This document shows positions 48,307 to 63,783 of a stretch of DNA of 64,000 bases, piece by piece. A model generated the notes under the pieces. That model saw only the letters and a list, made by a program, of their open reading frames with translations, searched no databases and was not told the origin of the DNA. The position numbers were made by a program, and so were the translations under genes. Source of the DNA: Geosiphon pyriformis (Eukaryota; Glomeromycota; Glomeromycetes; Archaeosporales; Geosiphonaceae); NCBI GenBank assembly GCA_016748015.1, contig JAAOMT010000034.1:458277-522276 (forward strand), read 5' to 3'. Every line of letters begins with the position of its first letter. Position 1 is the stretch's first letter.

Positions 48307-51300
48307 TTACACACCTACACAGTCTACAACAGAAACACCATTTAGGAAACCAAAATCTAAACTAGACAAACATGAATACAGCCCAAAACTAACATATATG
48401 CCTAATTTAACACCGAAACCGCGGATAACATCAGAGGACCACAAGGAAAACAGACCTGAGACTGAGGGAATCGAAGAACCATCACGTGGCAAAAGATTAT
48501 GTTTCTCATAATATGCCCTCAGCTTAATAGCAGACAACCATATAAAAGAACAGTGATTCTCGGCGAAGTGTTAGACAAACCTGACAACAAGTGCACCACC
48601 ATCAGAATCAGCACCCAACCAGTGACACACGTCATCAACCCAAGATTTCAACACAAAACCTTTAGCTAGTGCCATATACAGCTCAGTAGACACAGCCGCC
48701 ATTCCCAAAAAACAAAAAACCACACCATCATCAGCACAAACACCCAATGAGTCAGCCCAATCAAGAGCAGCAGTAGACAGCAACTCTTTCTTAGCATCGT
48801 TATCAGAAAGGTAGGAGAAAGTGTGATCAGAATCCTCCAACAAGCCACACTTGATACAAGCAATGCTCGGATACTTAGAATTATACAATCTTTTCCTGGC
48901 AGCCACCAGCAAATGACAGTACAGTGCTTTCATAAAATACAAGCAGAGCGAAACCGACGTCAAGTTGGTAAAACCAGAGCTGATCTTGTCATCAAAATGC
49001 CAAACACTAAAAGTCCTAGTCCTGTCAAAACCACCATAGGAAATTGCATCCACAAAAACACTCGCACATCTGGCTTCCCAACCAACAAAGTTAACTGTAT
49101 TGAACAAAGCCTTAACAAATCGGCGAGCATTTCCAGAAACAGGCCTTCCTTCCACTCTGAAAAAATGAAAAGACACCACAGGGGTCAAAATAAAGCTAGA
49201 GGTAACAGCAAAATTGGTGTAGAAATCGGCATGCTCATTTCCAACATCACCAGAATGGCCCTTGACCTTATTCCAAGTAATTGATAAACCCTTTCTAGAA
49301 ATAATTTGACTAATATATTCCTTCTCAATCCAACATTTATCCCAAAAATCAGGACCAAACCCACCAGACCCAGAGCAGCACATGTCAAGTGATGCTTGAC
49401 TGTCCATAAACAACACAACCGAACTAGAACCAGGCACACATTCCAACACTAGAGCAATGGCTTGCAGCTTCACCAAGGTTGAAGAAAGCAACCCATTAAC
49501 ACTGATCTCAATGCTGGCATTAACCCCAGGAAAGTAAGCAGCCATATCTCTGTAAGCACCCACCAAACCCATACATTTGACAGACCCATTCATGTAAATG
49601 GTCACAGGATCCAAACCAGAAGCCAACAATTGGATATGAACATAACTAAAGTCACAAGAAACACCAGCTGAAGTGGAACAAGAAGGCGCAAACCCACCAC
49701 CTGACAAATCACCAGTACTAACAAAATTGACCAGAATAGTAAACCAAGCAGGAACTGGGCCTCTGAAGTCCAGCCTCTTCCATCGGTGAAAGATGTTCCA
49801 GGAAAAACAGGAACCATTGCGGTCCAGAATCTGGTTTACAAACACTACACCATATCACCTAAGATGTTTTGACACACATAAATAAGAATCAGAGCCCAAC
49901 ACATCCAGGACCGTCACACCACCACCAGCCCAAAAGACATCAAACATATCACCATCCAAGAACAGGTTGCATAAAACAAGGGCACATGTTACACCAGACA
50001 GAAAGCAGTCTATTGGATCTATCAGCAGTCTGATCAGAAACCAGAGAGGGTGCCTGGGCATCCAACTAGCAGCCTGCAAATCCATCACCCTATAATCAAA
50101 CAATCTGCCAAGAATTCCACCAGTATTAGCAAAACTAATTAAACTAGCCAAAAGATTCTCAGTAAGCACTTGCTCAAAAGTTCTCAAACCAAACAACTTA
50201 AGATAATGTAATGCATCACTAGAAAAGTCCTTAGGCAGGTTCGCTTTAAGCTTCAAGCCTTTTCTCAACATAACATCTCACTTATCACAGACACTCTTCA
50301 AAACACAACTAAACTGAAGCCTGTAAGAAACAATAGGCTGTAAAACAGCAGAAACCAAGTATAAAAATTGCTTTTCAGTGATGGCTTTCCTCAAAACCAC
50401 ATTCGAAAAAAACCTAACATCGGAATGGGCTTTGGCCAAGCTCGGTTTAAACAAACCATCAGATGAAATAAAAATTCCTAAGTACTGATGAGATTTCTTT
50501 CTTTTTGCAACTAAGATATTAGAACCACTAATAGAAAGTGATGCATCTTTGACTCCTTGGTTGATAGGAATAGCAACTGTTTTACTAGCATTAATAGATA
50601 TGTCGTTGACTGAGAAAAACTCGCTCACAATGTCCAATATCTTCTGTGTAGCAGATAAGCAGTTACCAATCCAAATGGTGTCATCAACAAAAGCACTGGC
50701 TGCAAAGTATGAAGTCAAATCACCCCGAGCATCCATCTTACCAGTCTTAGTAAAAAATTTTGAACTCAATCTGTACCCATACAATTGCTCATGTCTTTTT
50801 ACCTTGCAAAGTAAGAGGTCATAAAAAATTCTCCACAACAATAGTGAAAACACCTCACTCTGATCTAAGCCATCATGAACAATATATCCACTAGTGAGCC
50901 CAAAATCAGTCATTACCTGATTGGTCCGACCATTGTGTATATTTCTAAAAAATTTAATGAAGCGAGAGCACATCTTGATCCTAGCCAGACTGGCTTTAAG
51001 ATGGAACCAATCAACTGAGTCATAAGCCTTATGCATATCTTGAAGAACTAACCAAAGCTCTCTATTCTTCTCCAAAGCATCCTTAATTATTAAACCAATA
51101 ACAAAAATAGGAGTTTGTATAGACGTACCCTTTAAGACCAAAAAATTGTCACCACGCAAAACATCAAATCTACTACAGGCCAAAGAGATTCTGTCAGACA
51201 GAATCTTAGAAAGTATCTTCCTAGCAGTCTCAACCAAAGCAATAGGCTGAGTATTAGTAAGAGTTCCTTTCCAATTATATGGCTTTGGAATCATTGATAC

Positions 51301-52995
51301 CCAAGCCAACTTCTATTGTTTAGGCACTGTACCAGACACAAGACATGCATTGAGAATATCCAACAAACCACCCAGAACCTGCAAATTACCATGCTTCCAA
51401 AATTTGTTAGGAATACCAGAAAGTCCAGCAGACTTGCCATCAGGTAAATCATTAACTACTTTGAGAAACTCATCAGAGCTTATATTACACATAACTGCAA
51501 AAAATGCACAATCATTAACATGAACCAAAGGAGCATACTGAGCCAACCAATGAGGAGGCAGAGAATCGGGAACCACACGTTTCCTTGTCCAATCTTCCAT
51601 AATACCATTGACAGCAGATTTGACCTTACCAGGTTTGAGAATCAAATCATCCCCAATTATTAGGTGGTCAAGCACCATCTTCCGAAATGGATGCTCCAAG
51701 ACACTTTTGATCATGCAACTCTTATCAGAACAAAAATTCTCCATGCGCTTGTCAATAGCCTTCTTAATAAGGGCATCCTTAGCAACCCTAGATTCAAAGT
51801 ACTTAGACTTGTGATATTTTTTTTTGACCCCTGATAGGTGGTGCAGAATCATCTTAATATTGGCACTATTGTCAACCATAACGCAAACCTCAGCAGCATC
51901 ACTAACATCGATTTTGGACCAAGCATTAATAAGTTTAACTATACTAGAAACCTAATAAGAACCCAAGCTCCGCATCAATTTAGCCACCAAAAACTCCAGC
52001 TTGAAAAATTTCGAAGATTGCTTATTTCTCAAACACTCGAATTCACTGAACCAGAATCTTAAAAACATCTTATCAGCAGAGCTAGTTACCACCTCCCTAA
52101 TGATCTCCCACATAGCATCTAGATTACCACTAGTCTTAGTCTCATAGAATTCACCCGATCACTCCAGAAATCTAATTAAAGAGCAGTCTCGAAAACCCAA
52201 CCACTTGTCAGCACCCGCATCTTTGATTCTGAATTTCCACCTATCCTGATTAGCTTGCTTATGAACACTATTAAGATGAGCATTGAGAAGATCACTCAAA
52301 CCAATTGAAACCAATACAGCCTTGTGGTTCATATCAAAAAAATCTTGAACAGAAGCAACACTGTGACCAGCAATTGCAGCTGACAGACCTTTACTCACAA
52401 AAATAAAATCAATAACCTTCTCAACACCCCTTGAGTTGCCCCAAGTAGGAGCCCCAACCAAAGAGTGTCCCCCAAACAAATTAACCAAACCCAGATCAGA
52501 ACAAAATTTAAAACTTGCACTCTTCTTAGAGCCATCTTCATTAAAGTCACCACCAAAAACCACAAAAGTGCTGGAGTTTACAGTCTTAGTAATAAACAAA
52601 TTGATTTCTAAAGCCTGACTAAACTTAGTACCAGCAGAAGTGCTGACATAAAGACCCAAAACTGAAACTGAAAGCTTGCCCTTGAAGAGAAGCCACACTG
52701 AGATAAAATGACCAGGAACCTCTTTGACTTTAGAGACATGATGAGCCAAAGAATTGTCCATAATAATAGCCAGGTCAGCACCAAGGAAACCCACATCCAA
52801 CCCTAAAAAAAAAATTCTCACCCCATCAAATTTATCCGCAATTCATGGCCTAGTAGAAGACCTAAGCTTAGTTTCTGTAACTACTGAGATCAAATTACCA
52901 GAATTGAAATGCTAACATACAACATCCACTTGCTTAGTAGAAATGTTGATACCATGAACATTACACGTAGCTACTCTCCAAATCAGGTCACTCAT
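48307..52995 (-). pseudogene. LINE copy C ORF2: endonuclease-reverse transcriptase-RNase H polyprotein with eight in-frame stops
   Basis: Same order of domains as copy A ORF2. The endonuclease has VATCNVHGI, ETKL and GGDFNEDG, but the final Asp-His pair is Asn-His (NHKAV, 52327-52329). The reverse transcriptase motif FVDD is intact at 50680-50691. RNase H has lost two catalytic acids: YTDGS is YMNGS (49588-49590) and AELQA is VKLQA (49468-49470). The last ligand of the C-terminal zinc motif is Tyr (48811-48813). Stops are TAG 52912, TGA 52843, TGA 52159, TAG 51952, TAG 51313, TGA 50278, TGA 49855 and TAA 48571. Copy A has Trp opposite those at 52912, 52843, 51313 and 50278. The single frame is kept for all 4,689 nt. 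Confidence 0.92.
52992..52995 (-). promoter_or_regulatory. ATGA stop-start overlap between LINE ORF1 and ORF2 (copy C)
   Basis: On the element strand the ORF1 stop and ORF2 start share bases as ATGA, as in copy A at 5184-5187. Upstream codons differ (CCC CAA here, TCT CAA there), so the overlap itself is what is kept. Confidence 0.6.
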
Positions 52996-54866
52996 TGGGG
53001 TGAAGAAAGCGTCTGCAAACCCAAACTAATGCACAACTGATCTAACTTCTCCAAAATCACACCAACAAAGGCATCAAGAACCAACAACTTGGATTCCAAG
53101 GAACCCACTTTAGAGGTCAAAACCTTCAAACTACTTGAACCCAAATCTGAACCACTGAAAGGAAGCAGAGATGTCACTACAAGAATATTCGAGGTGTTAT
53201 CCAAAGCCATATTAAAACTGGCAGCTGCTGGTGCAGCCAAAACACCAGAAGTAGAAAGAGAAGGGACTGACAGCACCAGATTCACATTATTGAATTTGTG
53301 CATAATACCAAAAACCCGGTCATTTAGGATCTCCAATGAATGTTTCAAAGATGCCAAATGAACACTCAAAGATGAATTGACATTCGGAAGTAAAAGAGCA
53401 CCACCACCTAAACTAGAGGCGCCATGAGAGAAGGCACCAGAACCAAAACCAGAGCTGGAAGAGAAGTCAACAGAAAAGGATGCAAGAAACACCACTTGGG
53501 CCCATGACTTGTTCCCAAAAGCAGCAGGACGAGAGATAAAAACATTTTTTTTTGCATAAAGCCTGGCCAACTAAAGGCAATTGGCAAAGGAAGCAGGCGT
53601 TTTAAATGAAGATGAGAGCTCAGGAGATGACACAATTGAAGCATCACATTCAAGAGCTGAGTGACCAAGATGCCCACATTTCCCGCACCAAACCAAATCA
53701 AATCTAGCCCACGAGAGTCGAACACCACCAAGAATAGGCTCAGTAAGAAAAGCTGAATCCAAATCATTAGCAGATTCAAAGCACACTACTGCACAACAAA
53801 ATTTATTGCCAGTTTCCAATGAGTGATTAATGACACAAGTCTTTCCACCAACTTTATCTAAAAGAGTACTAATATCATGTGCAGTAGTTCCCACCAGCAA
53901 AGTAAACAAAAGTGCTCTGAAGCAATCCCTCGATGCCCAGATATCACAATCACTCACAGCTTTGGCTACATGCACTGAGTCTTTCCCAATTAGGAATGAC
54001 CACTTTAAGACCAACTAATCAGCTTGATTAAACTTGGCAAATTCCACCACAGCCTTTTGCCACATTCCAATTAACTGAATTTTAATTGATTTAATATCTC
54101 CAAACTCGGCTACTGCAGCGACAATTATTTCTTTAGACATATCCATAAGAATTTCTTTGATCACCACAGCCCAATCTGAACGCATTTCTTGTCTTTTGAG
54201 ATCAGTGTTTACAATGATGTTGTTATCTTTGGCCAATAAGATGGTTTTTTCCATGCTTGCTTCAGAAGTGAAGGTAGATCTGATGATCCTTTCAAATTTT
54301 GAGGGGGTAGTGGCCCCCCCAAAACCACTGATTTCTGAAAACAATTTTCTTATGACCTGAGTTTTGGCCGTTGCTGATTTCTCTTCCACAGCTGAAAGAT
54401 TGATGTCCAAAGCAAAAAATTTTCTCACAGACACCTCAACCTGAGTTTTAACAATTTTAGGATCAATCCACTTTTTATCCAGAGGGATAGATACACGAAG
54501 GGGAAGCACAATTTTATCATTATCCATAGCGAAATCAGGAAAGCCAAGTGGAGAACCAAACATTGTGCCAGTATTAACACGTTTTGCCTTGGGAGTGATC
54601 ACAGCTGAACTCAGAAGAGACTCTTTATGTACACCTATCATGCCAACATCCTCATTATTACCAGACAGACTATCCACATCAGAGTACACACTATTACCAG
54701 GCCCTGATTTACTCAAAGAGATATTCCTCTCATCACCAGAGTGTTTAACATTGCCAAGAACCACCCTTTTTTTTTGAGCAAAAGAATCACCAGCAAGACC
54801 ATGGAAAGCACCTTTGGACACCTTCTTTTTTGACATATCACTGCTCGAAGCAGTCTTCAAATCCAT
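52992..54866 (-). pseudogene. LINE copy C ORF1 with intact CCHC knuckle but two in-frame stops
   Basis: The start at 54866 reads MDLKTASSSDMSKKK and matches copy A, which supports the start chosen in both. Two RRM-like regions are followed by a good zinc knuckle, CGKCGHLGHSALEC (C-x2-C-x4-H-x4-C). In-frame TAG codons at 54015-54017 and 53571-53573 break the protein; the second aligns with Gln in copy A. The stop TGA (52994-52992) overlaps the ORF2 ATG (52995-52993). The frame is continuous otherwise. Confidence 0.87.
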
Positions 54867-54985
54867 AATGAAGGAGTTATTGTTTAAGGAAATGTTGAAA
54901 GAAAACTAACAAGAAAAAATTAAAAACTTTTTTATCAGAAAATACACTTTTTTGAGAATTTTTGGAGGTAAGAGAGAAAATAAAT

Positions 54986-55231
54986 TTATTAATATAATAT
55001 ATATTTAAAAAGCAAATAAAAATAAAATAATTAATCTAAATATTAGCTTTAAAATTTTATTATATTTTTTTAAACATATTTAATTTTAATTTAAAAATTT
55101 AACAATTAGATTTGTATTAAGATAATAATTAAATTAATATATATAATTTAATAAAACTATTTAAACTAAGATTTATTATTAAAAACAATAAAATAAAAAA
55201 ATAAAAAAATTTTTTAATATAAATAATAATA
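54986..55231. other. A+T-rich spacer between LINE copies C and D
   Basis: Nearly pure A/T with no gene. Confidence 0.7.
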
Positions 55232-55286
55232 TTTTTCAGGTATTGGGGACAAGATTTCTGTTCATATAGAAGTTTAGTGTTATTCT

Positions 55287-55307
55287 GATTGGTCTGAATG
55301 GCTAGTC
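55287..55307 (+). other. 3' UTR stem-loop 1 of LINE copy D
   Basis: GATTGGTC pairs with GGCTAGTC around the loop TGAAT, using three G-U pairs. It starts nine bases after the stop codon, the same as in copies A, B and C. Confidence 0.6.
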
Positions 55308-55332
55308 ATGTATAGAGAATGCATGATTCGAA

Positions 55333-55369
55333 CCTAGTTTGAACCATTTGTATGGTTCATAGCTTTAGG
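55333..55369 (+). other. 3' UTR stem-loop 2 of LINE copy D
   Basis: CCTAG and TTAGG close the element, and inside GAACCA pairs perfectly with TGGTTC. This is the strongest version of the second hairpin, 37 bases long and 25 bases after stem-loop 1. Confidence 0.55.
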
Positions 55370-55425
55370 CTGCATTTGGATTTCACTCATTAAATGTAAT
55401 AAAAAATAATAATAATAATAATAAA

Positions 55426-56764
55426 ACTTTAATAATATATGTTTAACAAATTTTTTAAACAGATTTTTAAAAAAATTACATTTTAATTTATATAATTAAA
55501 ATATTTACAATTTTTATAGTAAATTAAATTCAGTCTAATTTATATTAAATATATTTTAATAAATATTAAAATAGTATAATAAATCTTATTTTAAGCTTAA
55601 TATAAACAATAGTATATTAATTTTATTATTTATAACTAAATTATAATTAATAATATAAGTTTTTTTATTTATTTTATTTACCAAATTTTCAAAATTAAAA
55701 GTAATAATATTTATTAATAATGTTAATAATAGTGGTTTAAATCTATTTTGTTGTTTTTAAGTTTTATAATTTTTAATAAATTTAATAAAACTGTTACTAA
55801 TTAATATTAAATAAAAATTAAAAAATAGTTTGTTTTAATTTAGGAAATTTTACTACAATTTTTTATTATAGTTTAATTAATTATAAATCATTTTTTTAAA
55901 AATATTTATAAAAATTTTCTTGATATTTACAATCTAATTTGACAATATATTTGGCTTTTTAAAAATATTTTATAAATATATTCTTATTTTTGATTAATAT
56001 TATGATTTTAATTAAATTAAACTTTAATATTAATAATTTTCTGAAATTTTAAAAAGATAAAATTTTTTAAAACTATTTATTAATAAAAACATTTTTTTAA
56101 TCATTTGCATTTTTTTTATTAAGCATTTTTTTATAATTTATAGATTAATATTTAAAACATAAATTTTTTAATAATAATAATCAATTTTTTTTGATATTTT
56201 TAAAAGCAAAGTAATTCGACTTAAATAAAACAAATTACATTTAGCTTATTAAAATTTAAAAAAGTTTTATTTTTACTAATAGTATTAAATTTAACATTGA
56301 TTATTATTAATGCTTTTAACACATATTTAAAATTAGTTTTTATATCATTAAATACATTAAAAACAGCCATTTTTATTTTATTTAATGTGATAGCTATTTT
56401 ATTATCTAAAAATAAAAACTTTTTTCTTTGCAATCTTAAAAGTAATTGATTTTTTTTTGAAAAAATTATTTAAAATATAATTTTAGTTGGTTTAATATCT
56501 ATTATTTAATATATAAACAAAAAATTTTTTTGTTAAATTTAAGTTTGAATTGTATTTAATATAGATAATACTATAATACAATTTATTAATAATTTAGAAA
56601 AGCTTTAAAGTAAATAGTAAAGTTATTATAGCTTAGATAAATAGATATGTTTGTTTTGTACATATTTATTAATTTAAATTAAAAACTTAAAGATTTAACA
56701 GTTAGTAATTGATCAACATTCTTAAGCCACACAAGAACGCGTAGTTTGTCATTCACGAATTTCG
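55426..56764. other. A+T-rich spacer upstream of MLH1
   Basis: Very A/T-rich to about 56690, then about 75 bp of balanced sequence before the MLH1 start. No gene is recognised; a 70-codon open stretch on the minus strand near 56221-56433 is Lys/Asn/Ile-rich and looks like chance. Confidence 0.7.
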
Positions 56765-59700
56765 ATGGAGAAACCTGGCCAAAATCCAGACCCTCGACCC
56801 ATAGTCAAATTGGAAGAGATTGTTGTTAATAGAATCGCGGCTGGAGAGGTTTGCCTACCTAATTAAATCTTTATAACGCTCAAGGATCACTAAATATTTT
56901 TTTTAGATCATTCATCGACCCGCGAATGCTTTGAAAGAACTTATTGAAAACTCCTTGGATGCTGGTTCAACTAGCATTCAAATCTTAGTTAAAGAAGGTG
57001 GACTCAAATTATTGCAAATACATGACAATGGACACGGCATTCGGGTTGGTTTTCTTGTTGCTTTCAGCCTGGCAAATTTTCATAAATTTATGTTCTTTAT
57101 TCTTTAGAAAGAAGATATGGCTATTGTTTGTGAACGGTTTACGACAAGCAAGCTAAAAAGGGTTGAAGACCTAGCAACAATAGGAACCTATGGCTTTCGA
57201 GGAGAGGCTCTCGCGAGCATTACTCACGTTGCACACGTCACTATAACTACCAAAACTTCTGATTCGAGCTGTGCTTACAGGCGAGATTTTCATTTTCCGT
57301 CGATTTTCAGGGTTTGATTAACCAGTCTTATCAATGAATTTAAATACATTATCCAGAGGTCATTATTCTAATGGTAAGCTGGTTCCCCCTAAACCAGGTG
57401 CTAGTAACGAGCCGAAGCCTTGTGCTGGGAACACTGGAACTCAAATTACAGTAAATTTGACTCTCATTTTTAGTTGTTATCCAATCCGCGAAATTACACC
57501 TATTTTCTTCATTTTCAGGTGGAGGATCTTTTCTATAACATACCCACACGCAGAAAAGCCATGAAGAATTCCAGCGAAGAATACAATAAAATCCTCGATG
57601 TAGTCAATCGATATGCTATTCACAATGCTGGGATTAGCTTTGGATGCAAAAAAGTAGGTGGTTAATACTAAATTCTCCAGAGAATTCAAATTCTGACGTG
57701 CAAATTTCTTCAGCAAGGATCAAATCAACCTGATGTACAAACACTCTCAAATGCCTCAATACTGGACAATATTCGGCAAGTATATGGGGGAAGTACGGCA
57801 TCCGAGCTTTTAGAGATCAGCAAAGAATATCGTAAACTCGAATTCCGGGTTAAAGGATACATCTCCAACGCCAATTATCACGTTAAAAAAATTGGATTTC
57901 TTTTGTTTATCAATCGTAGGCTATTTCGCGTTTTTACTTTATTCTTAAAAAATTCAAGTCATCCACATCTACCTTTTGCCTTAACAGACAGAGCTGTTGA
58001 GAATTCGAGACTGAAGAAAACAATAGAAAGTATATATGCAACATATTTGCCGAAACAAACACACCCATTTGTTTATTTAAGCCTTAATATCAGTTCAAAA
58101 AATGTGGACGTAAATGTTCATCCCACTAAAAGCGAGGTCAGATATTCAATGATGCTGTAGTTTACTGTTCCCTTGGACTTACCACTTTTTACCATTGTAG
58201 GTTCATTTTCTGTATGAAAATGAAATAATAGCTAAGATTGGAGATGCAATACAAACCACTCTTGCTGGGGCCAGTTCTTCAAGATCGTTCTTGACCCAGG
58301 TCTTTCAGCTTTTCGGATGATATTTTTTTGTTCATGACAGACATTCACCCTTATCTTCACTCTCGAATTCTTAGACTTTATTACCAGGAGCCCCCTTATT
58401 AGGTGATCTCAATCAAGATGACAATCACAGTTTAGCCAATTCAAAGTCAGGTGAAAGATGTTATAAAAGACAGAGCTGGAATTACCTTTTCAACAGTAAA
58501 ATCCTTTGATTTTCTAACTTCATGAGTATACACATACCAGTTCGTGATTGTAAACTTGTGAGAACAGATTCACGAACCAGGACGTTGGACAAATTTTTCA
58601 CACCCGAGGATATTTTAACGTCTATCAAAAGAGCAAGAATCGATACCACAATTGGAAATGATCTCATCGGAAGCACCACAAAAAGGTTATCTTTTATTAG
58701 CCTATTCTCTGACTCCTAGAAAATTGATTTTATATTTTAAATGGGTGGATATTTGGGAAATATATAGCCTCCACTTGAGCGAGGAATCTTCAAAGCTGGA
58801 TCGAAGGCTAGAGTGGAAGGATACGCGTCTCTTGAGCATATTAACTCTGCGAAACCGCTTAAAAGAAGCCAGACACCAAGGTACTTTTGGCAGTCATTAA
58901 AAAGAAATTCAAAATTTTATGTTTAAAATATCATGTTTCTAGGTCTTGCCGACTTGCTTGCTAATCATACTCTTGTGGGATGCGTCGATGATAATCAAGG
59001 ATTAGCTCTTGTCCAATATCAAACAAAGCTATTCCTACTCAACTATAAGATGCTTAGGTATTTTAGCTTGTTTACACTCCAGACAATTTGCTCTTATAAT
59101 TATAATATCGATTCTGTGTGTTTAGTGAAGAGCTATTTTATCAATTAATCCTACAAGAATTCTCCAACTTTGGGCATATTCAATTGTCAAGATTTGCTCC
59201 TATTCGCGAGCTCATATTGCTGGCCCTCGATCAGATTGAGAATGAAGAATTAATGAAATGTTTAAAATCAAAAGAGCAAATTGCCGAGGTAAGTTCTTAA
59301 ATGCTTCTTTTATAGGCATGTTAACTCATCTTCATTTGATCAAATGTAGATCATCAACGGACAGCTGATACAGCAGAGAGATATGCTTGGGGAATATTTT
59401 TCGATGACAATTACAGAGACGGGTAAACTGACTACTTTGCCATTAATCATCAAGGGGTACGTTCCAAATTTGGAAAAACTACCTAATTTCTTGTTACGGC
59501 TTGGCACTGAGGTATCTCAATTTGGTCATTACTCATTTATTTTCCATTAATTATGGCCATTTAATCCATGTTTCTGCTCGGATCAAGGTTGATTGGACAA
59601 CCGAAATCGTATGCTTTGAAATTCTTGCTCGAGAATTGGGTCGTTTCTATGCAACCGAGCCTCCTAATATTTATAATGATGTTGATGAAATCCTTCACCC

Positions 59701-59968
59701 CTCGAAAGCCATTGATTTCAATGATGCTATTCCTATGGATATTTGCCAAGATCCAAAAGGCAAACAGAAAGAGCGACATGATAAAGACATAACCAACCCT
59801 AATCATGAAGAAAGAGCGTCGCTGGAAAAGTATAAATGGCAAGTCGAGCATTTGATTTTTCCCGCTTTTAGAAGTAACTTTGACCCCCCAAAGAGTATAG
59901 CTGAAAGCCGACAAATAGTTCAAATCGCTGATCTTCCAGCTTTGTATCGTATATTTGAGCGCTGTTAA
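56765..59968 (+). CDS. mlh1: DNA mismatch repair protein MLH1
   Basis: MLH1 pairs with PMS1/PMS2 or MLH3 to form MutL complexes in mismatch repair and meiotic crossing-over. The ATG at 56765 leads to [12 protein letters not shown], then, after an intron, [20 protein letters not shown]. The GHKL ATPase motifs DNGHGIR and [11 protein letters not shown] follow, with CERFTTSKL between. [12 protein letters not shown] and [12 protein letters not shown] mark the MutL transducer domain. The linker (about 58260-58700) is poorly conserved. The C-terminal domain ends LYRIFERC at TAA 59966; FERC is the MLH1-specific terminus, which separates it from PMS proteins. About ten or more short introns. Convergent with the IPP isomerase gene, stops 122 bp apart. 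Confidence 0.95.
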
Positions 59969-60090
59969 ATTACAGAATGAGCTAGGTAGCTAAAGATTTG
60001 AATATTACACATTTGCGTGAAAGCAAATCGAAAGTCAAAATTTCGATTCGCTTGTCTTGCTCCTTAAAAGTGAATGAAGCTCTTTGAATA

Positions 60091-61099
<1,009 letters not shown>

Positions 61100-61470
61100 T
61101 ATTTTTATTCTTTTCTGTTTACTCGAAAAGTCGGCCTATTTTAAATTCGAATTGAAAGCTGTTCTCTTTGAGCCTCGCTCGCAAATTTAGATCTTCAGAG
61201 TAATAGGCGAATCCACTGATACGGTGGAAACATTTACATACACATGATGTTCTTTATTGATCCGGGAAAAGATTTTATTGACAATAATTAAAAGAGATGT
61301 TGATATTCGAAATTGTTATCTGATCAAGATGAAATTTATCTCACATCATCTTCAAGTATTTAGGAAAATATACAAAGGTCCCTACAAGAACGTTCACAAT
61401 TTCCGAAATAGCCTACCGAATAAATAGTATTACGTTATAAAGAGTACATTGAAATTATGGGATTTAATAG
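61100..61470. other. Intergenic region between IPP isomerase and dihydrolipoamide dehydrogenase
   Basis: About 370 bp holding the idi1 promoter and the 3' flank of the next gene, both on the minus strand. No other feature seen. Confidence 0.6.

Positions 61471-63783
<2,313 letters not shown>

Larger units (their letters stand above)
48175..54985 (-). mobile_element. LINE copy C: full-length but inactive non-LTR retrotransposon
   Basis: Second complete copy, on the minus strand: a 5' UTR of about 115 bp, ORF1, ORF2, a 3' UTR with two stem-loops, and an A-rich tail. It is clearly diverged from copy A in protein sequence but has the same architecture, the same ORF2 length (4,689 nt) and the same ATGA junction. 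It carries two in-frame stops in ORF1 and eight in ORF2, with no frameshift. The sequence AATATATATTAT occurs near both ends and might be a target-site duplication, but it is weak in this context. Confidence 0.92.
55232..55425 (+). mobile_element. LINE copy D: severely 5'-truncated stub
   Basis: The first bases encode only the last residues of ORF2 (FSGIGDKISVHIEV, stop TAG 55275-55277), matching copy B's SGIGDPVSVHIGV. The complete 3' UTR follows with stem-loop 1 at 55287-55307, stem-loop 2 at 55333-55369 and a tail of AAT/AATA repeats. It is a short target-primed insertion that kept just the 3' end. Upstream sequence is plain A/T. Confidence 0.85.

Noticed and set aside
48823-49284. Plus-strand 153-codon frame opposite LINE copy C
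   Set aside because: Antisense to RNase H-region coding sequence and without independent similarity.
56221-56433. 70-codon minus-strand frame upstream of MLH1
   Set aside because: Composition is Lys/Asn/Ile-rich as expected by chance in A/T DNA, with no recognisable motif.
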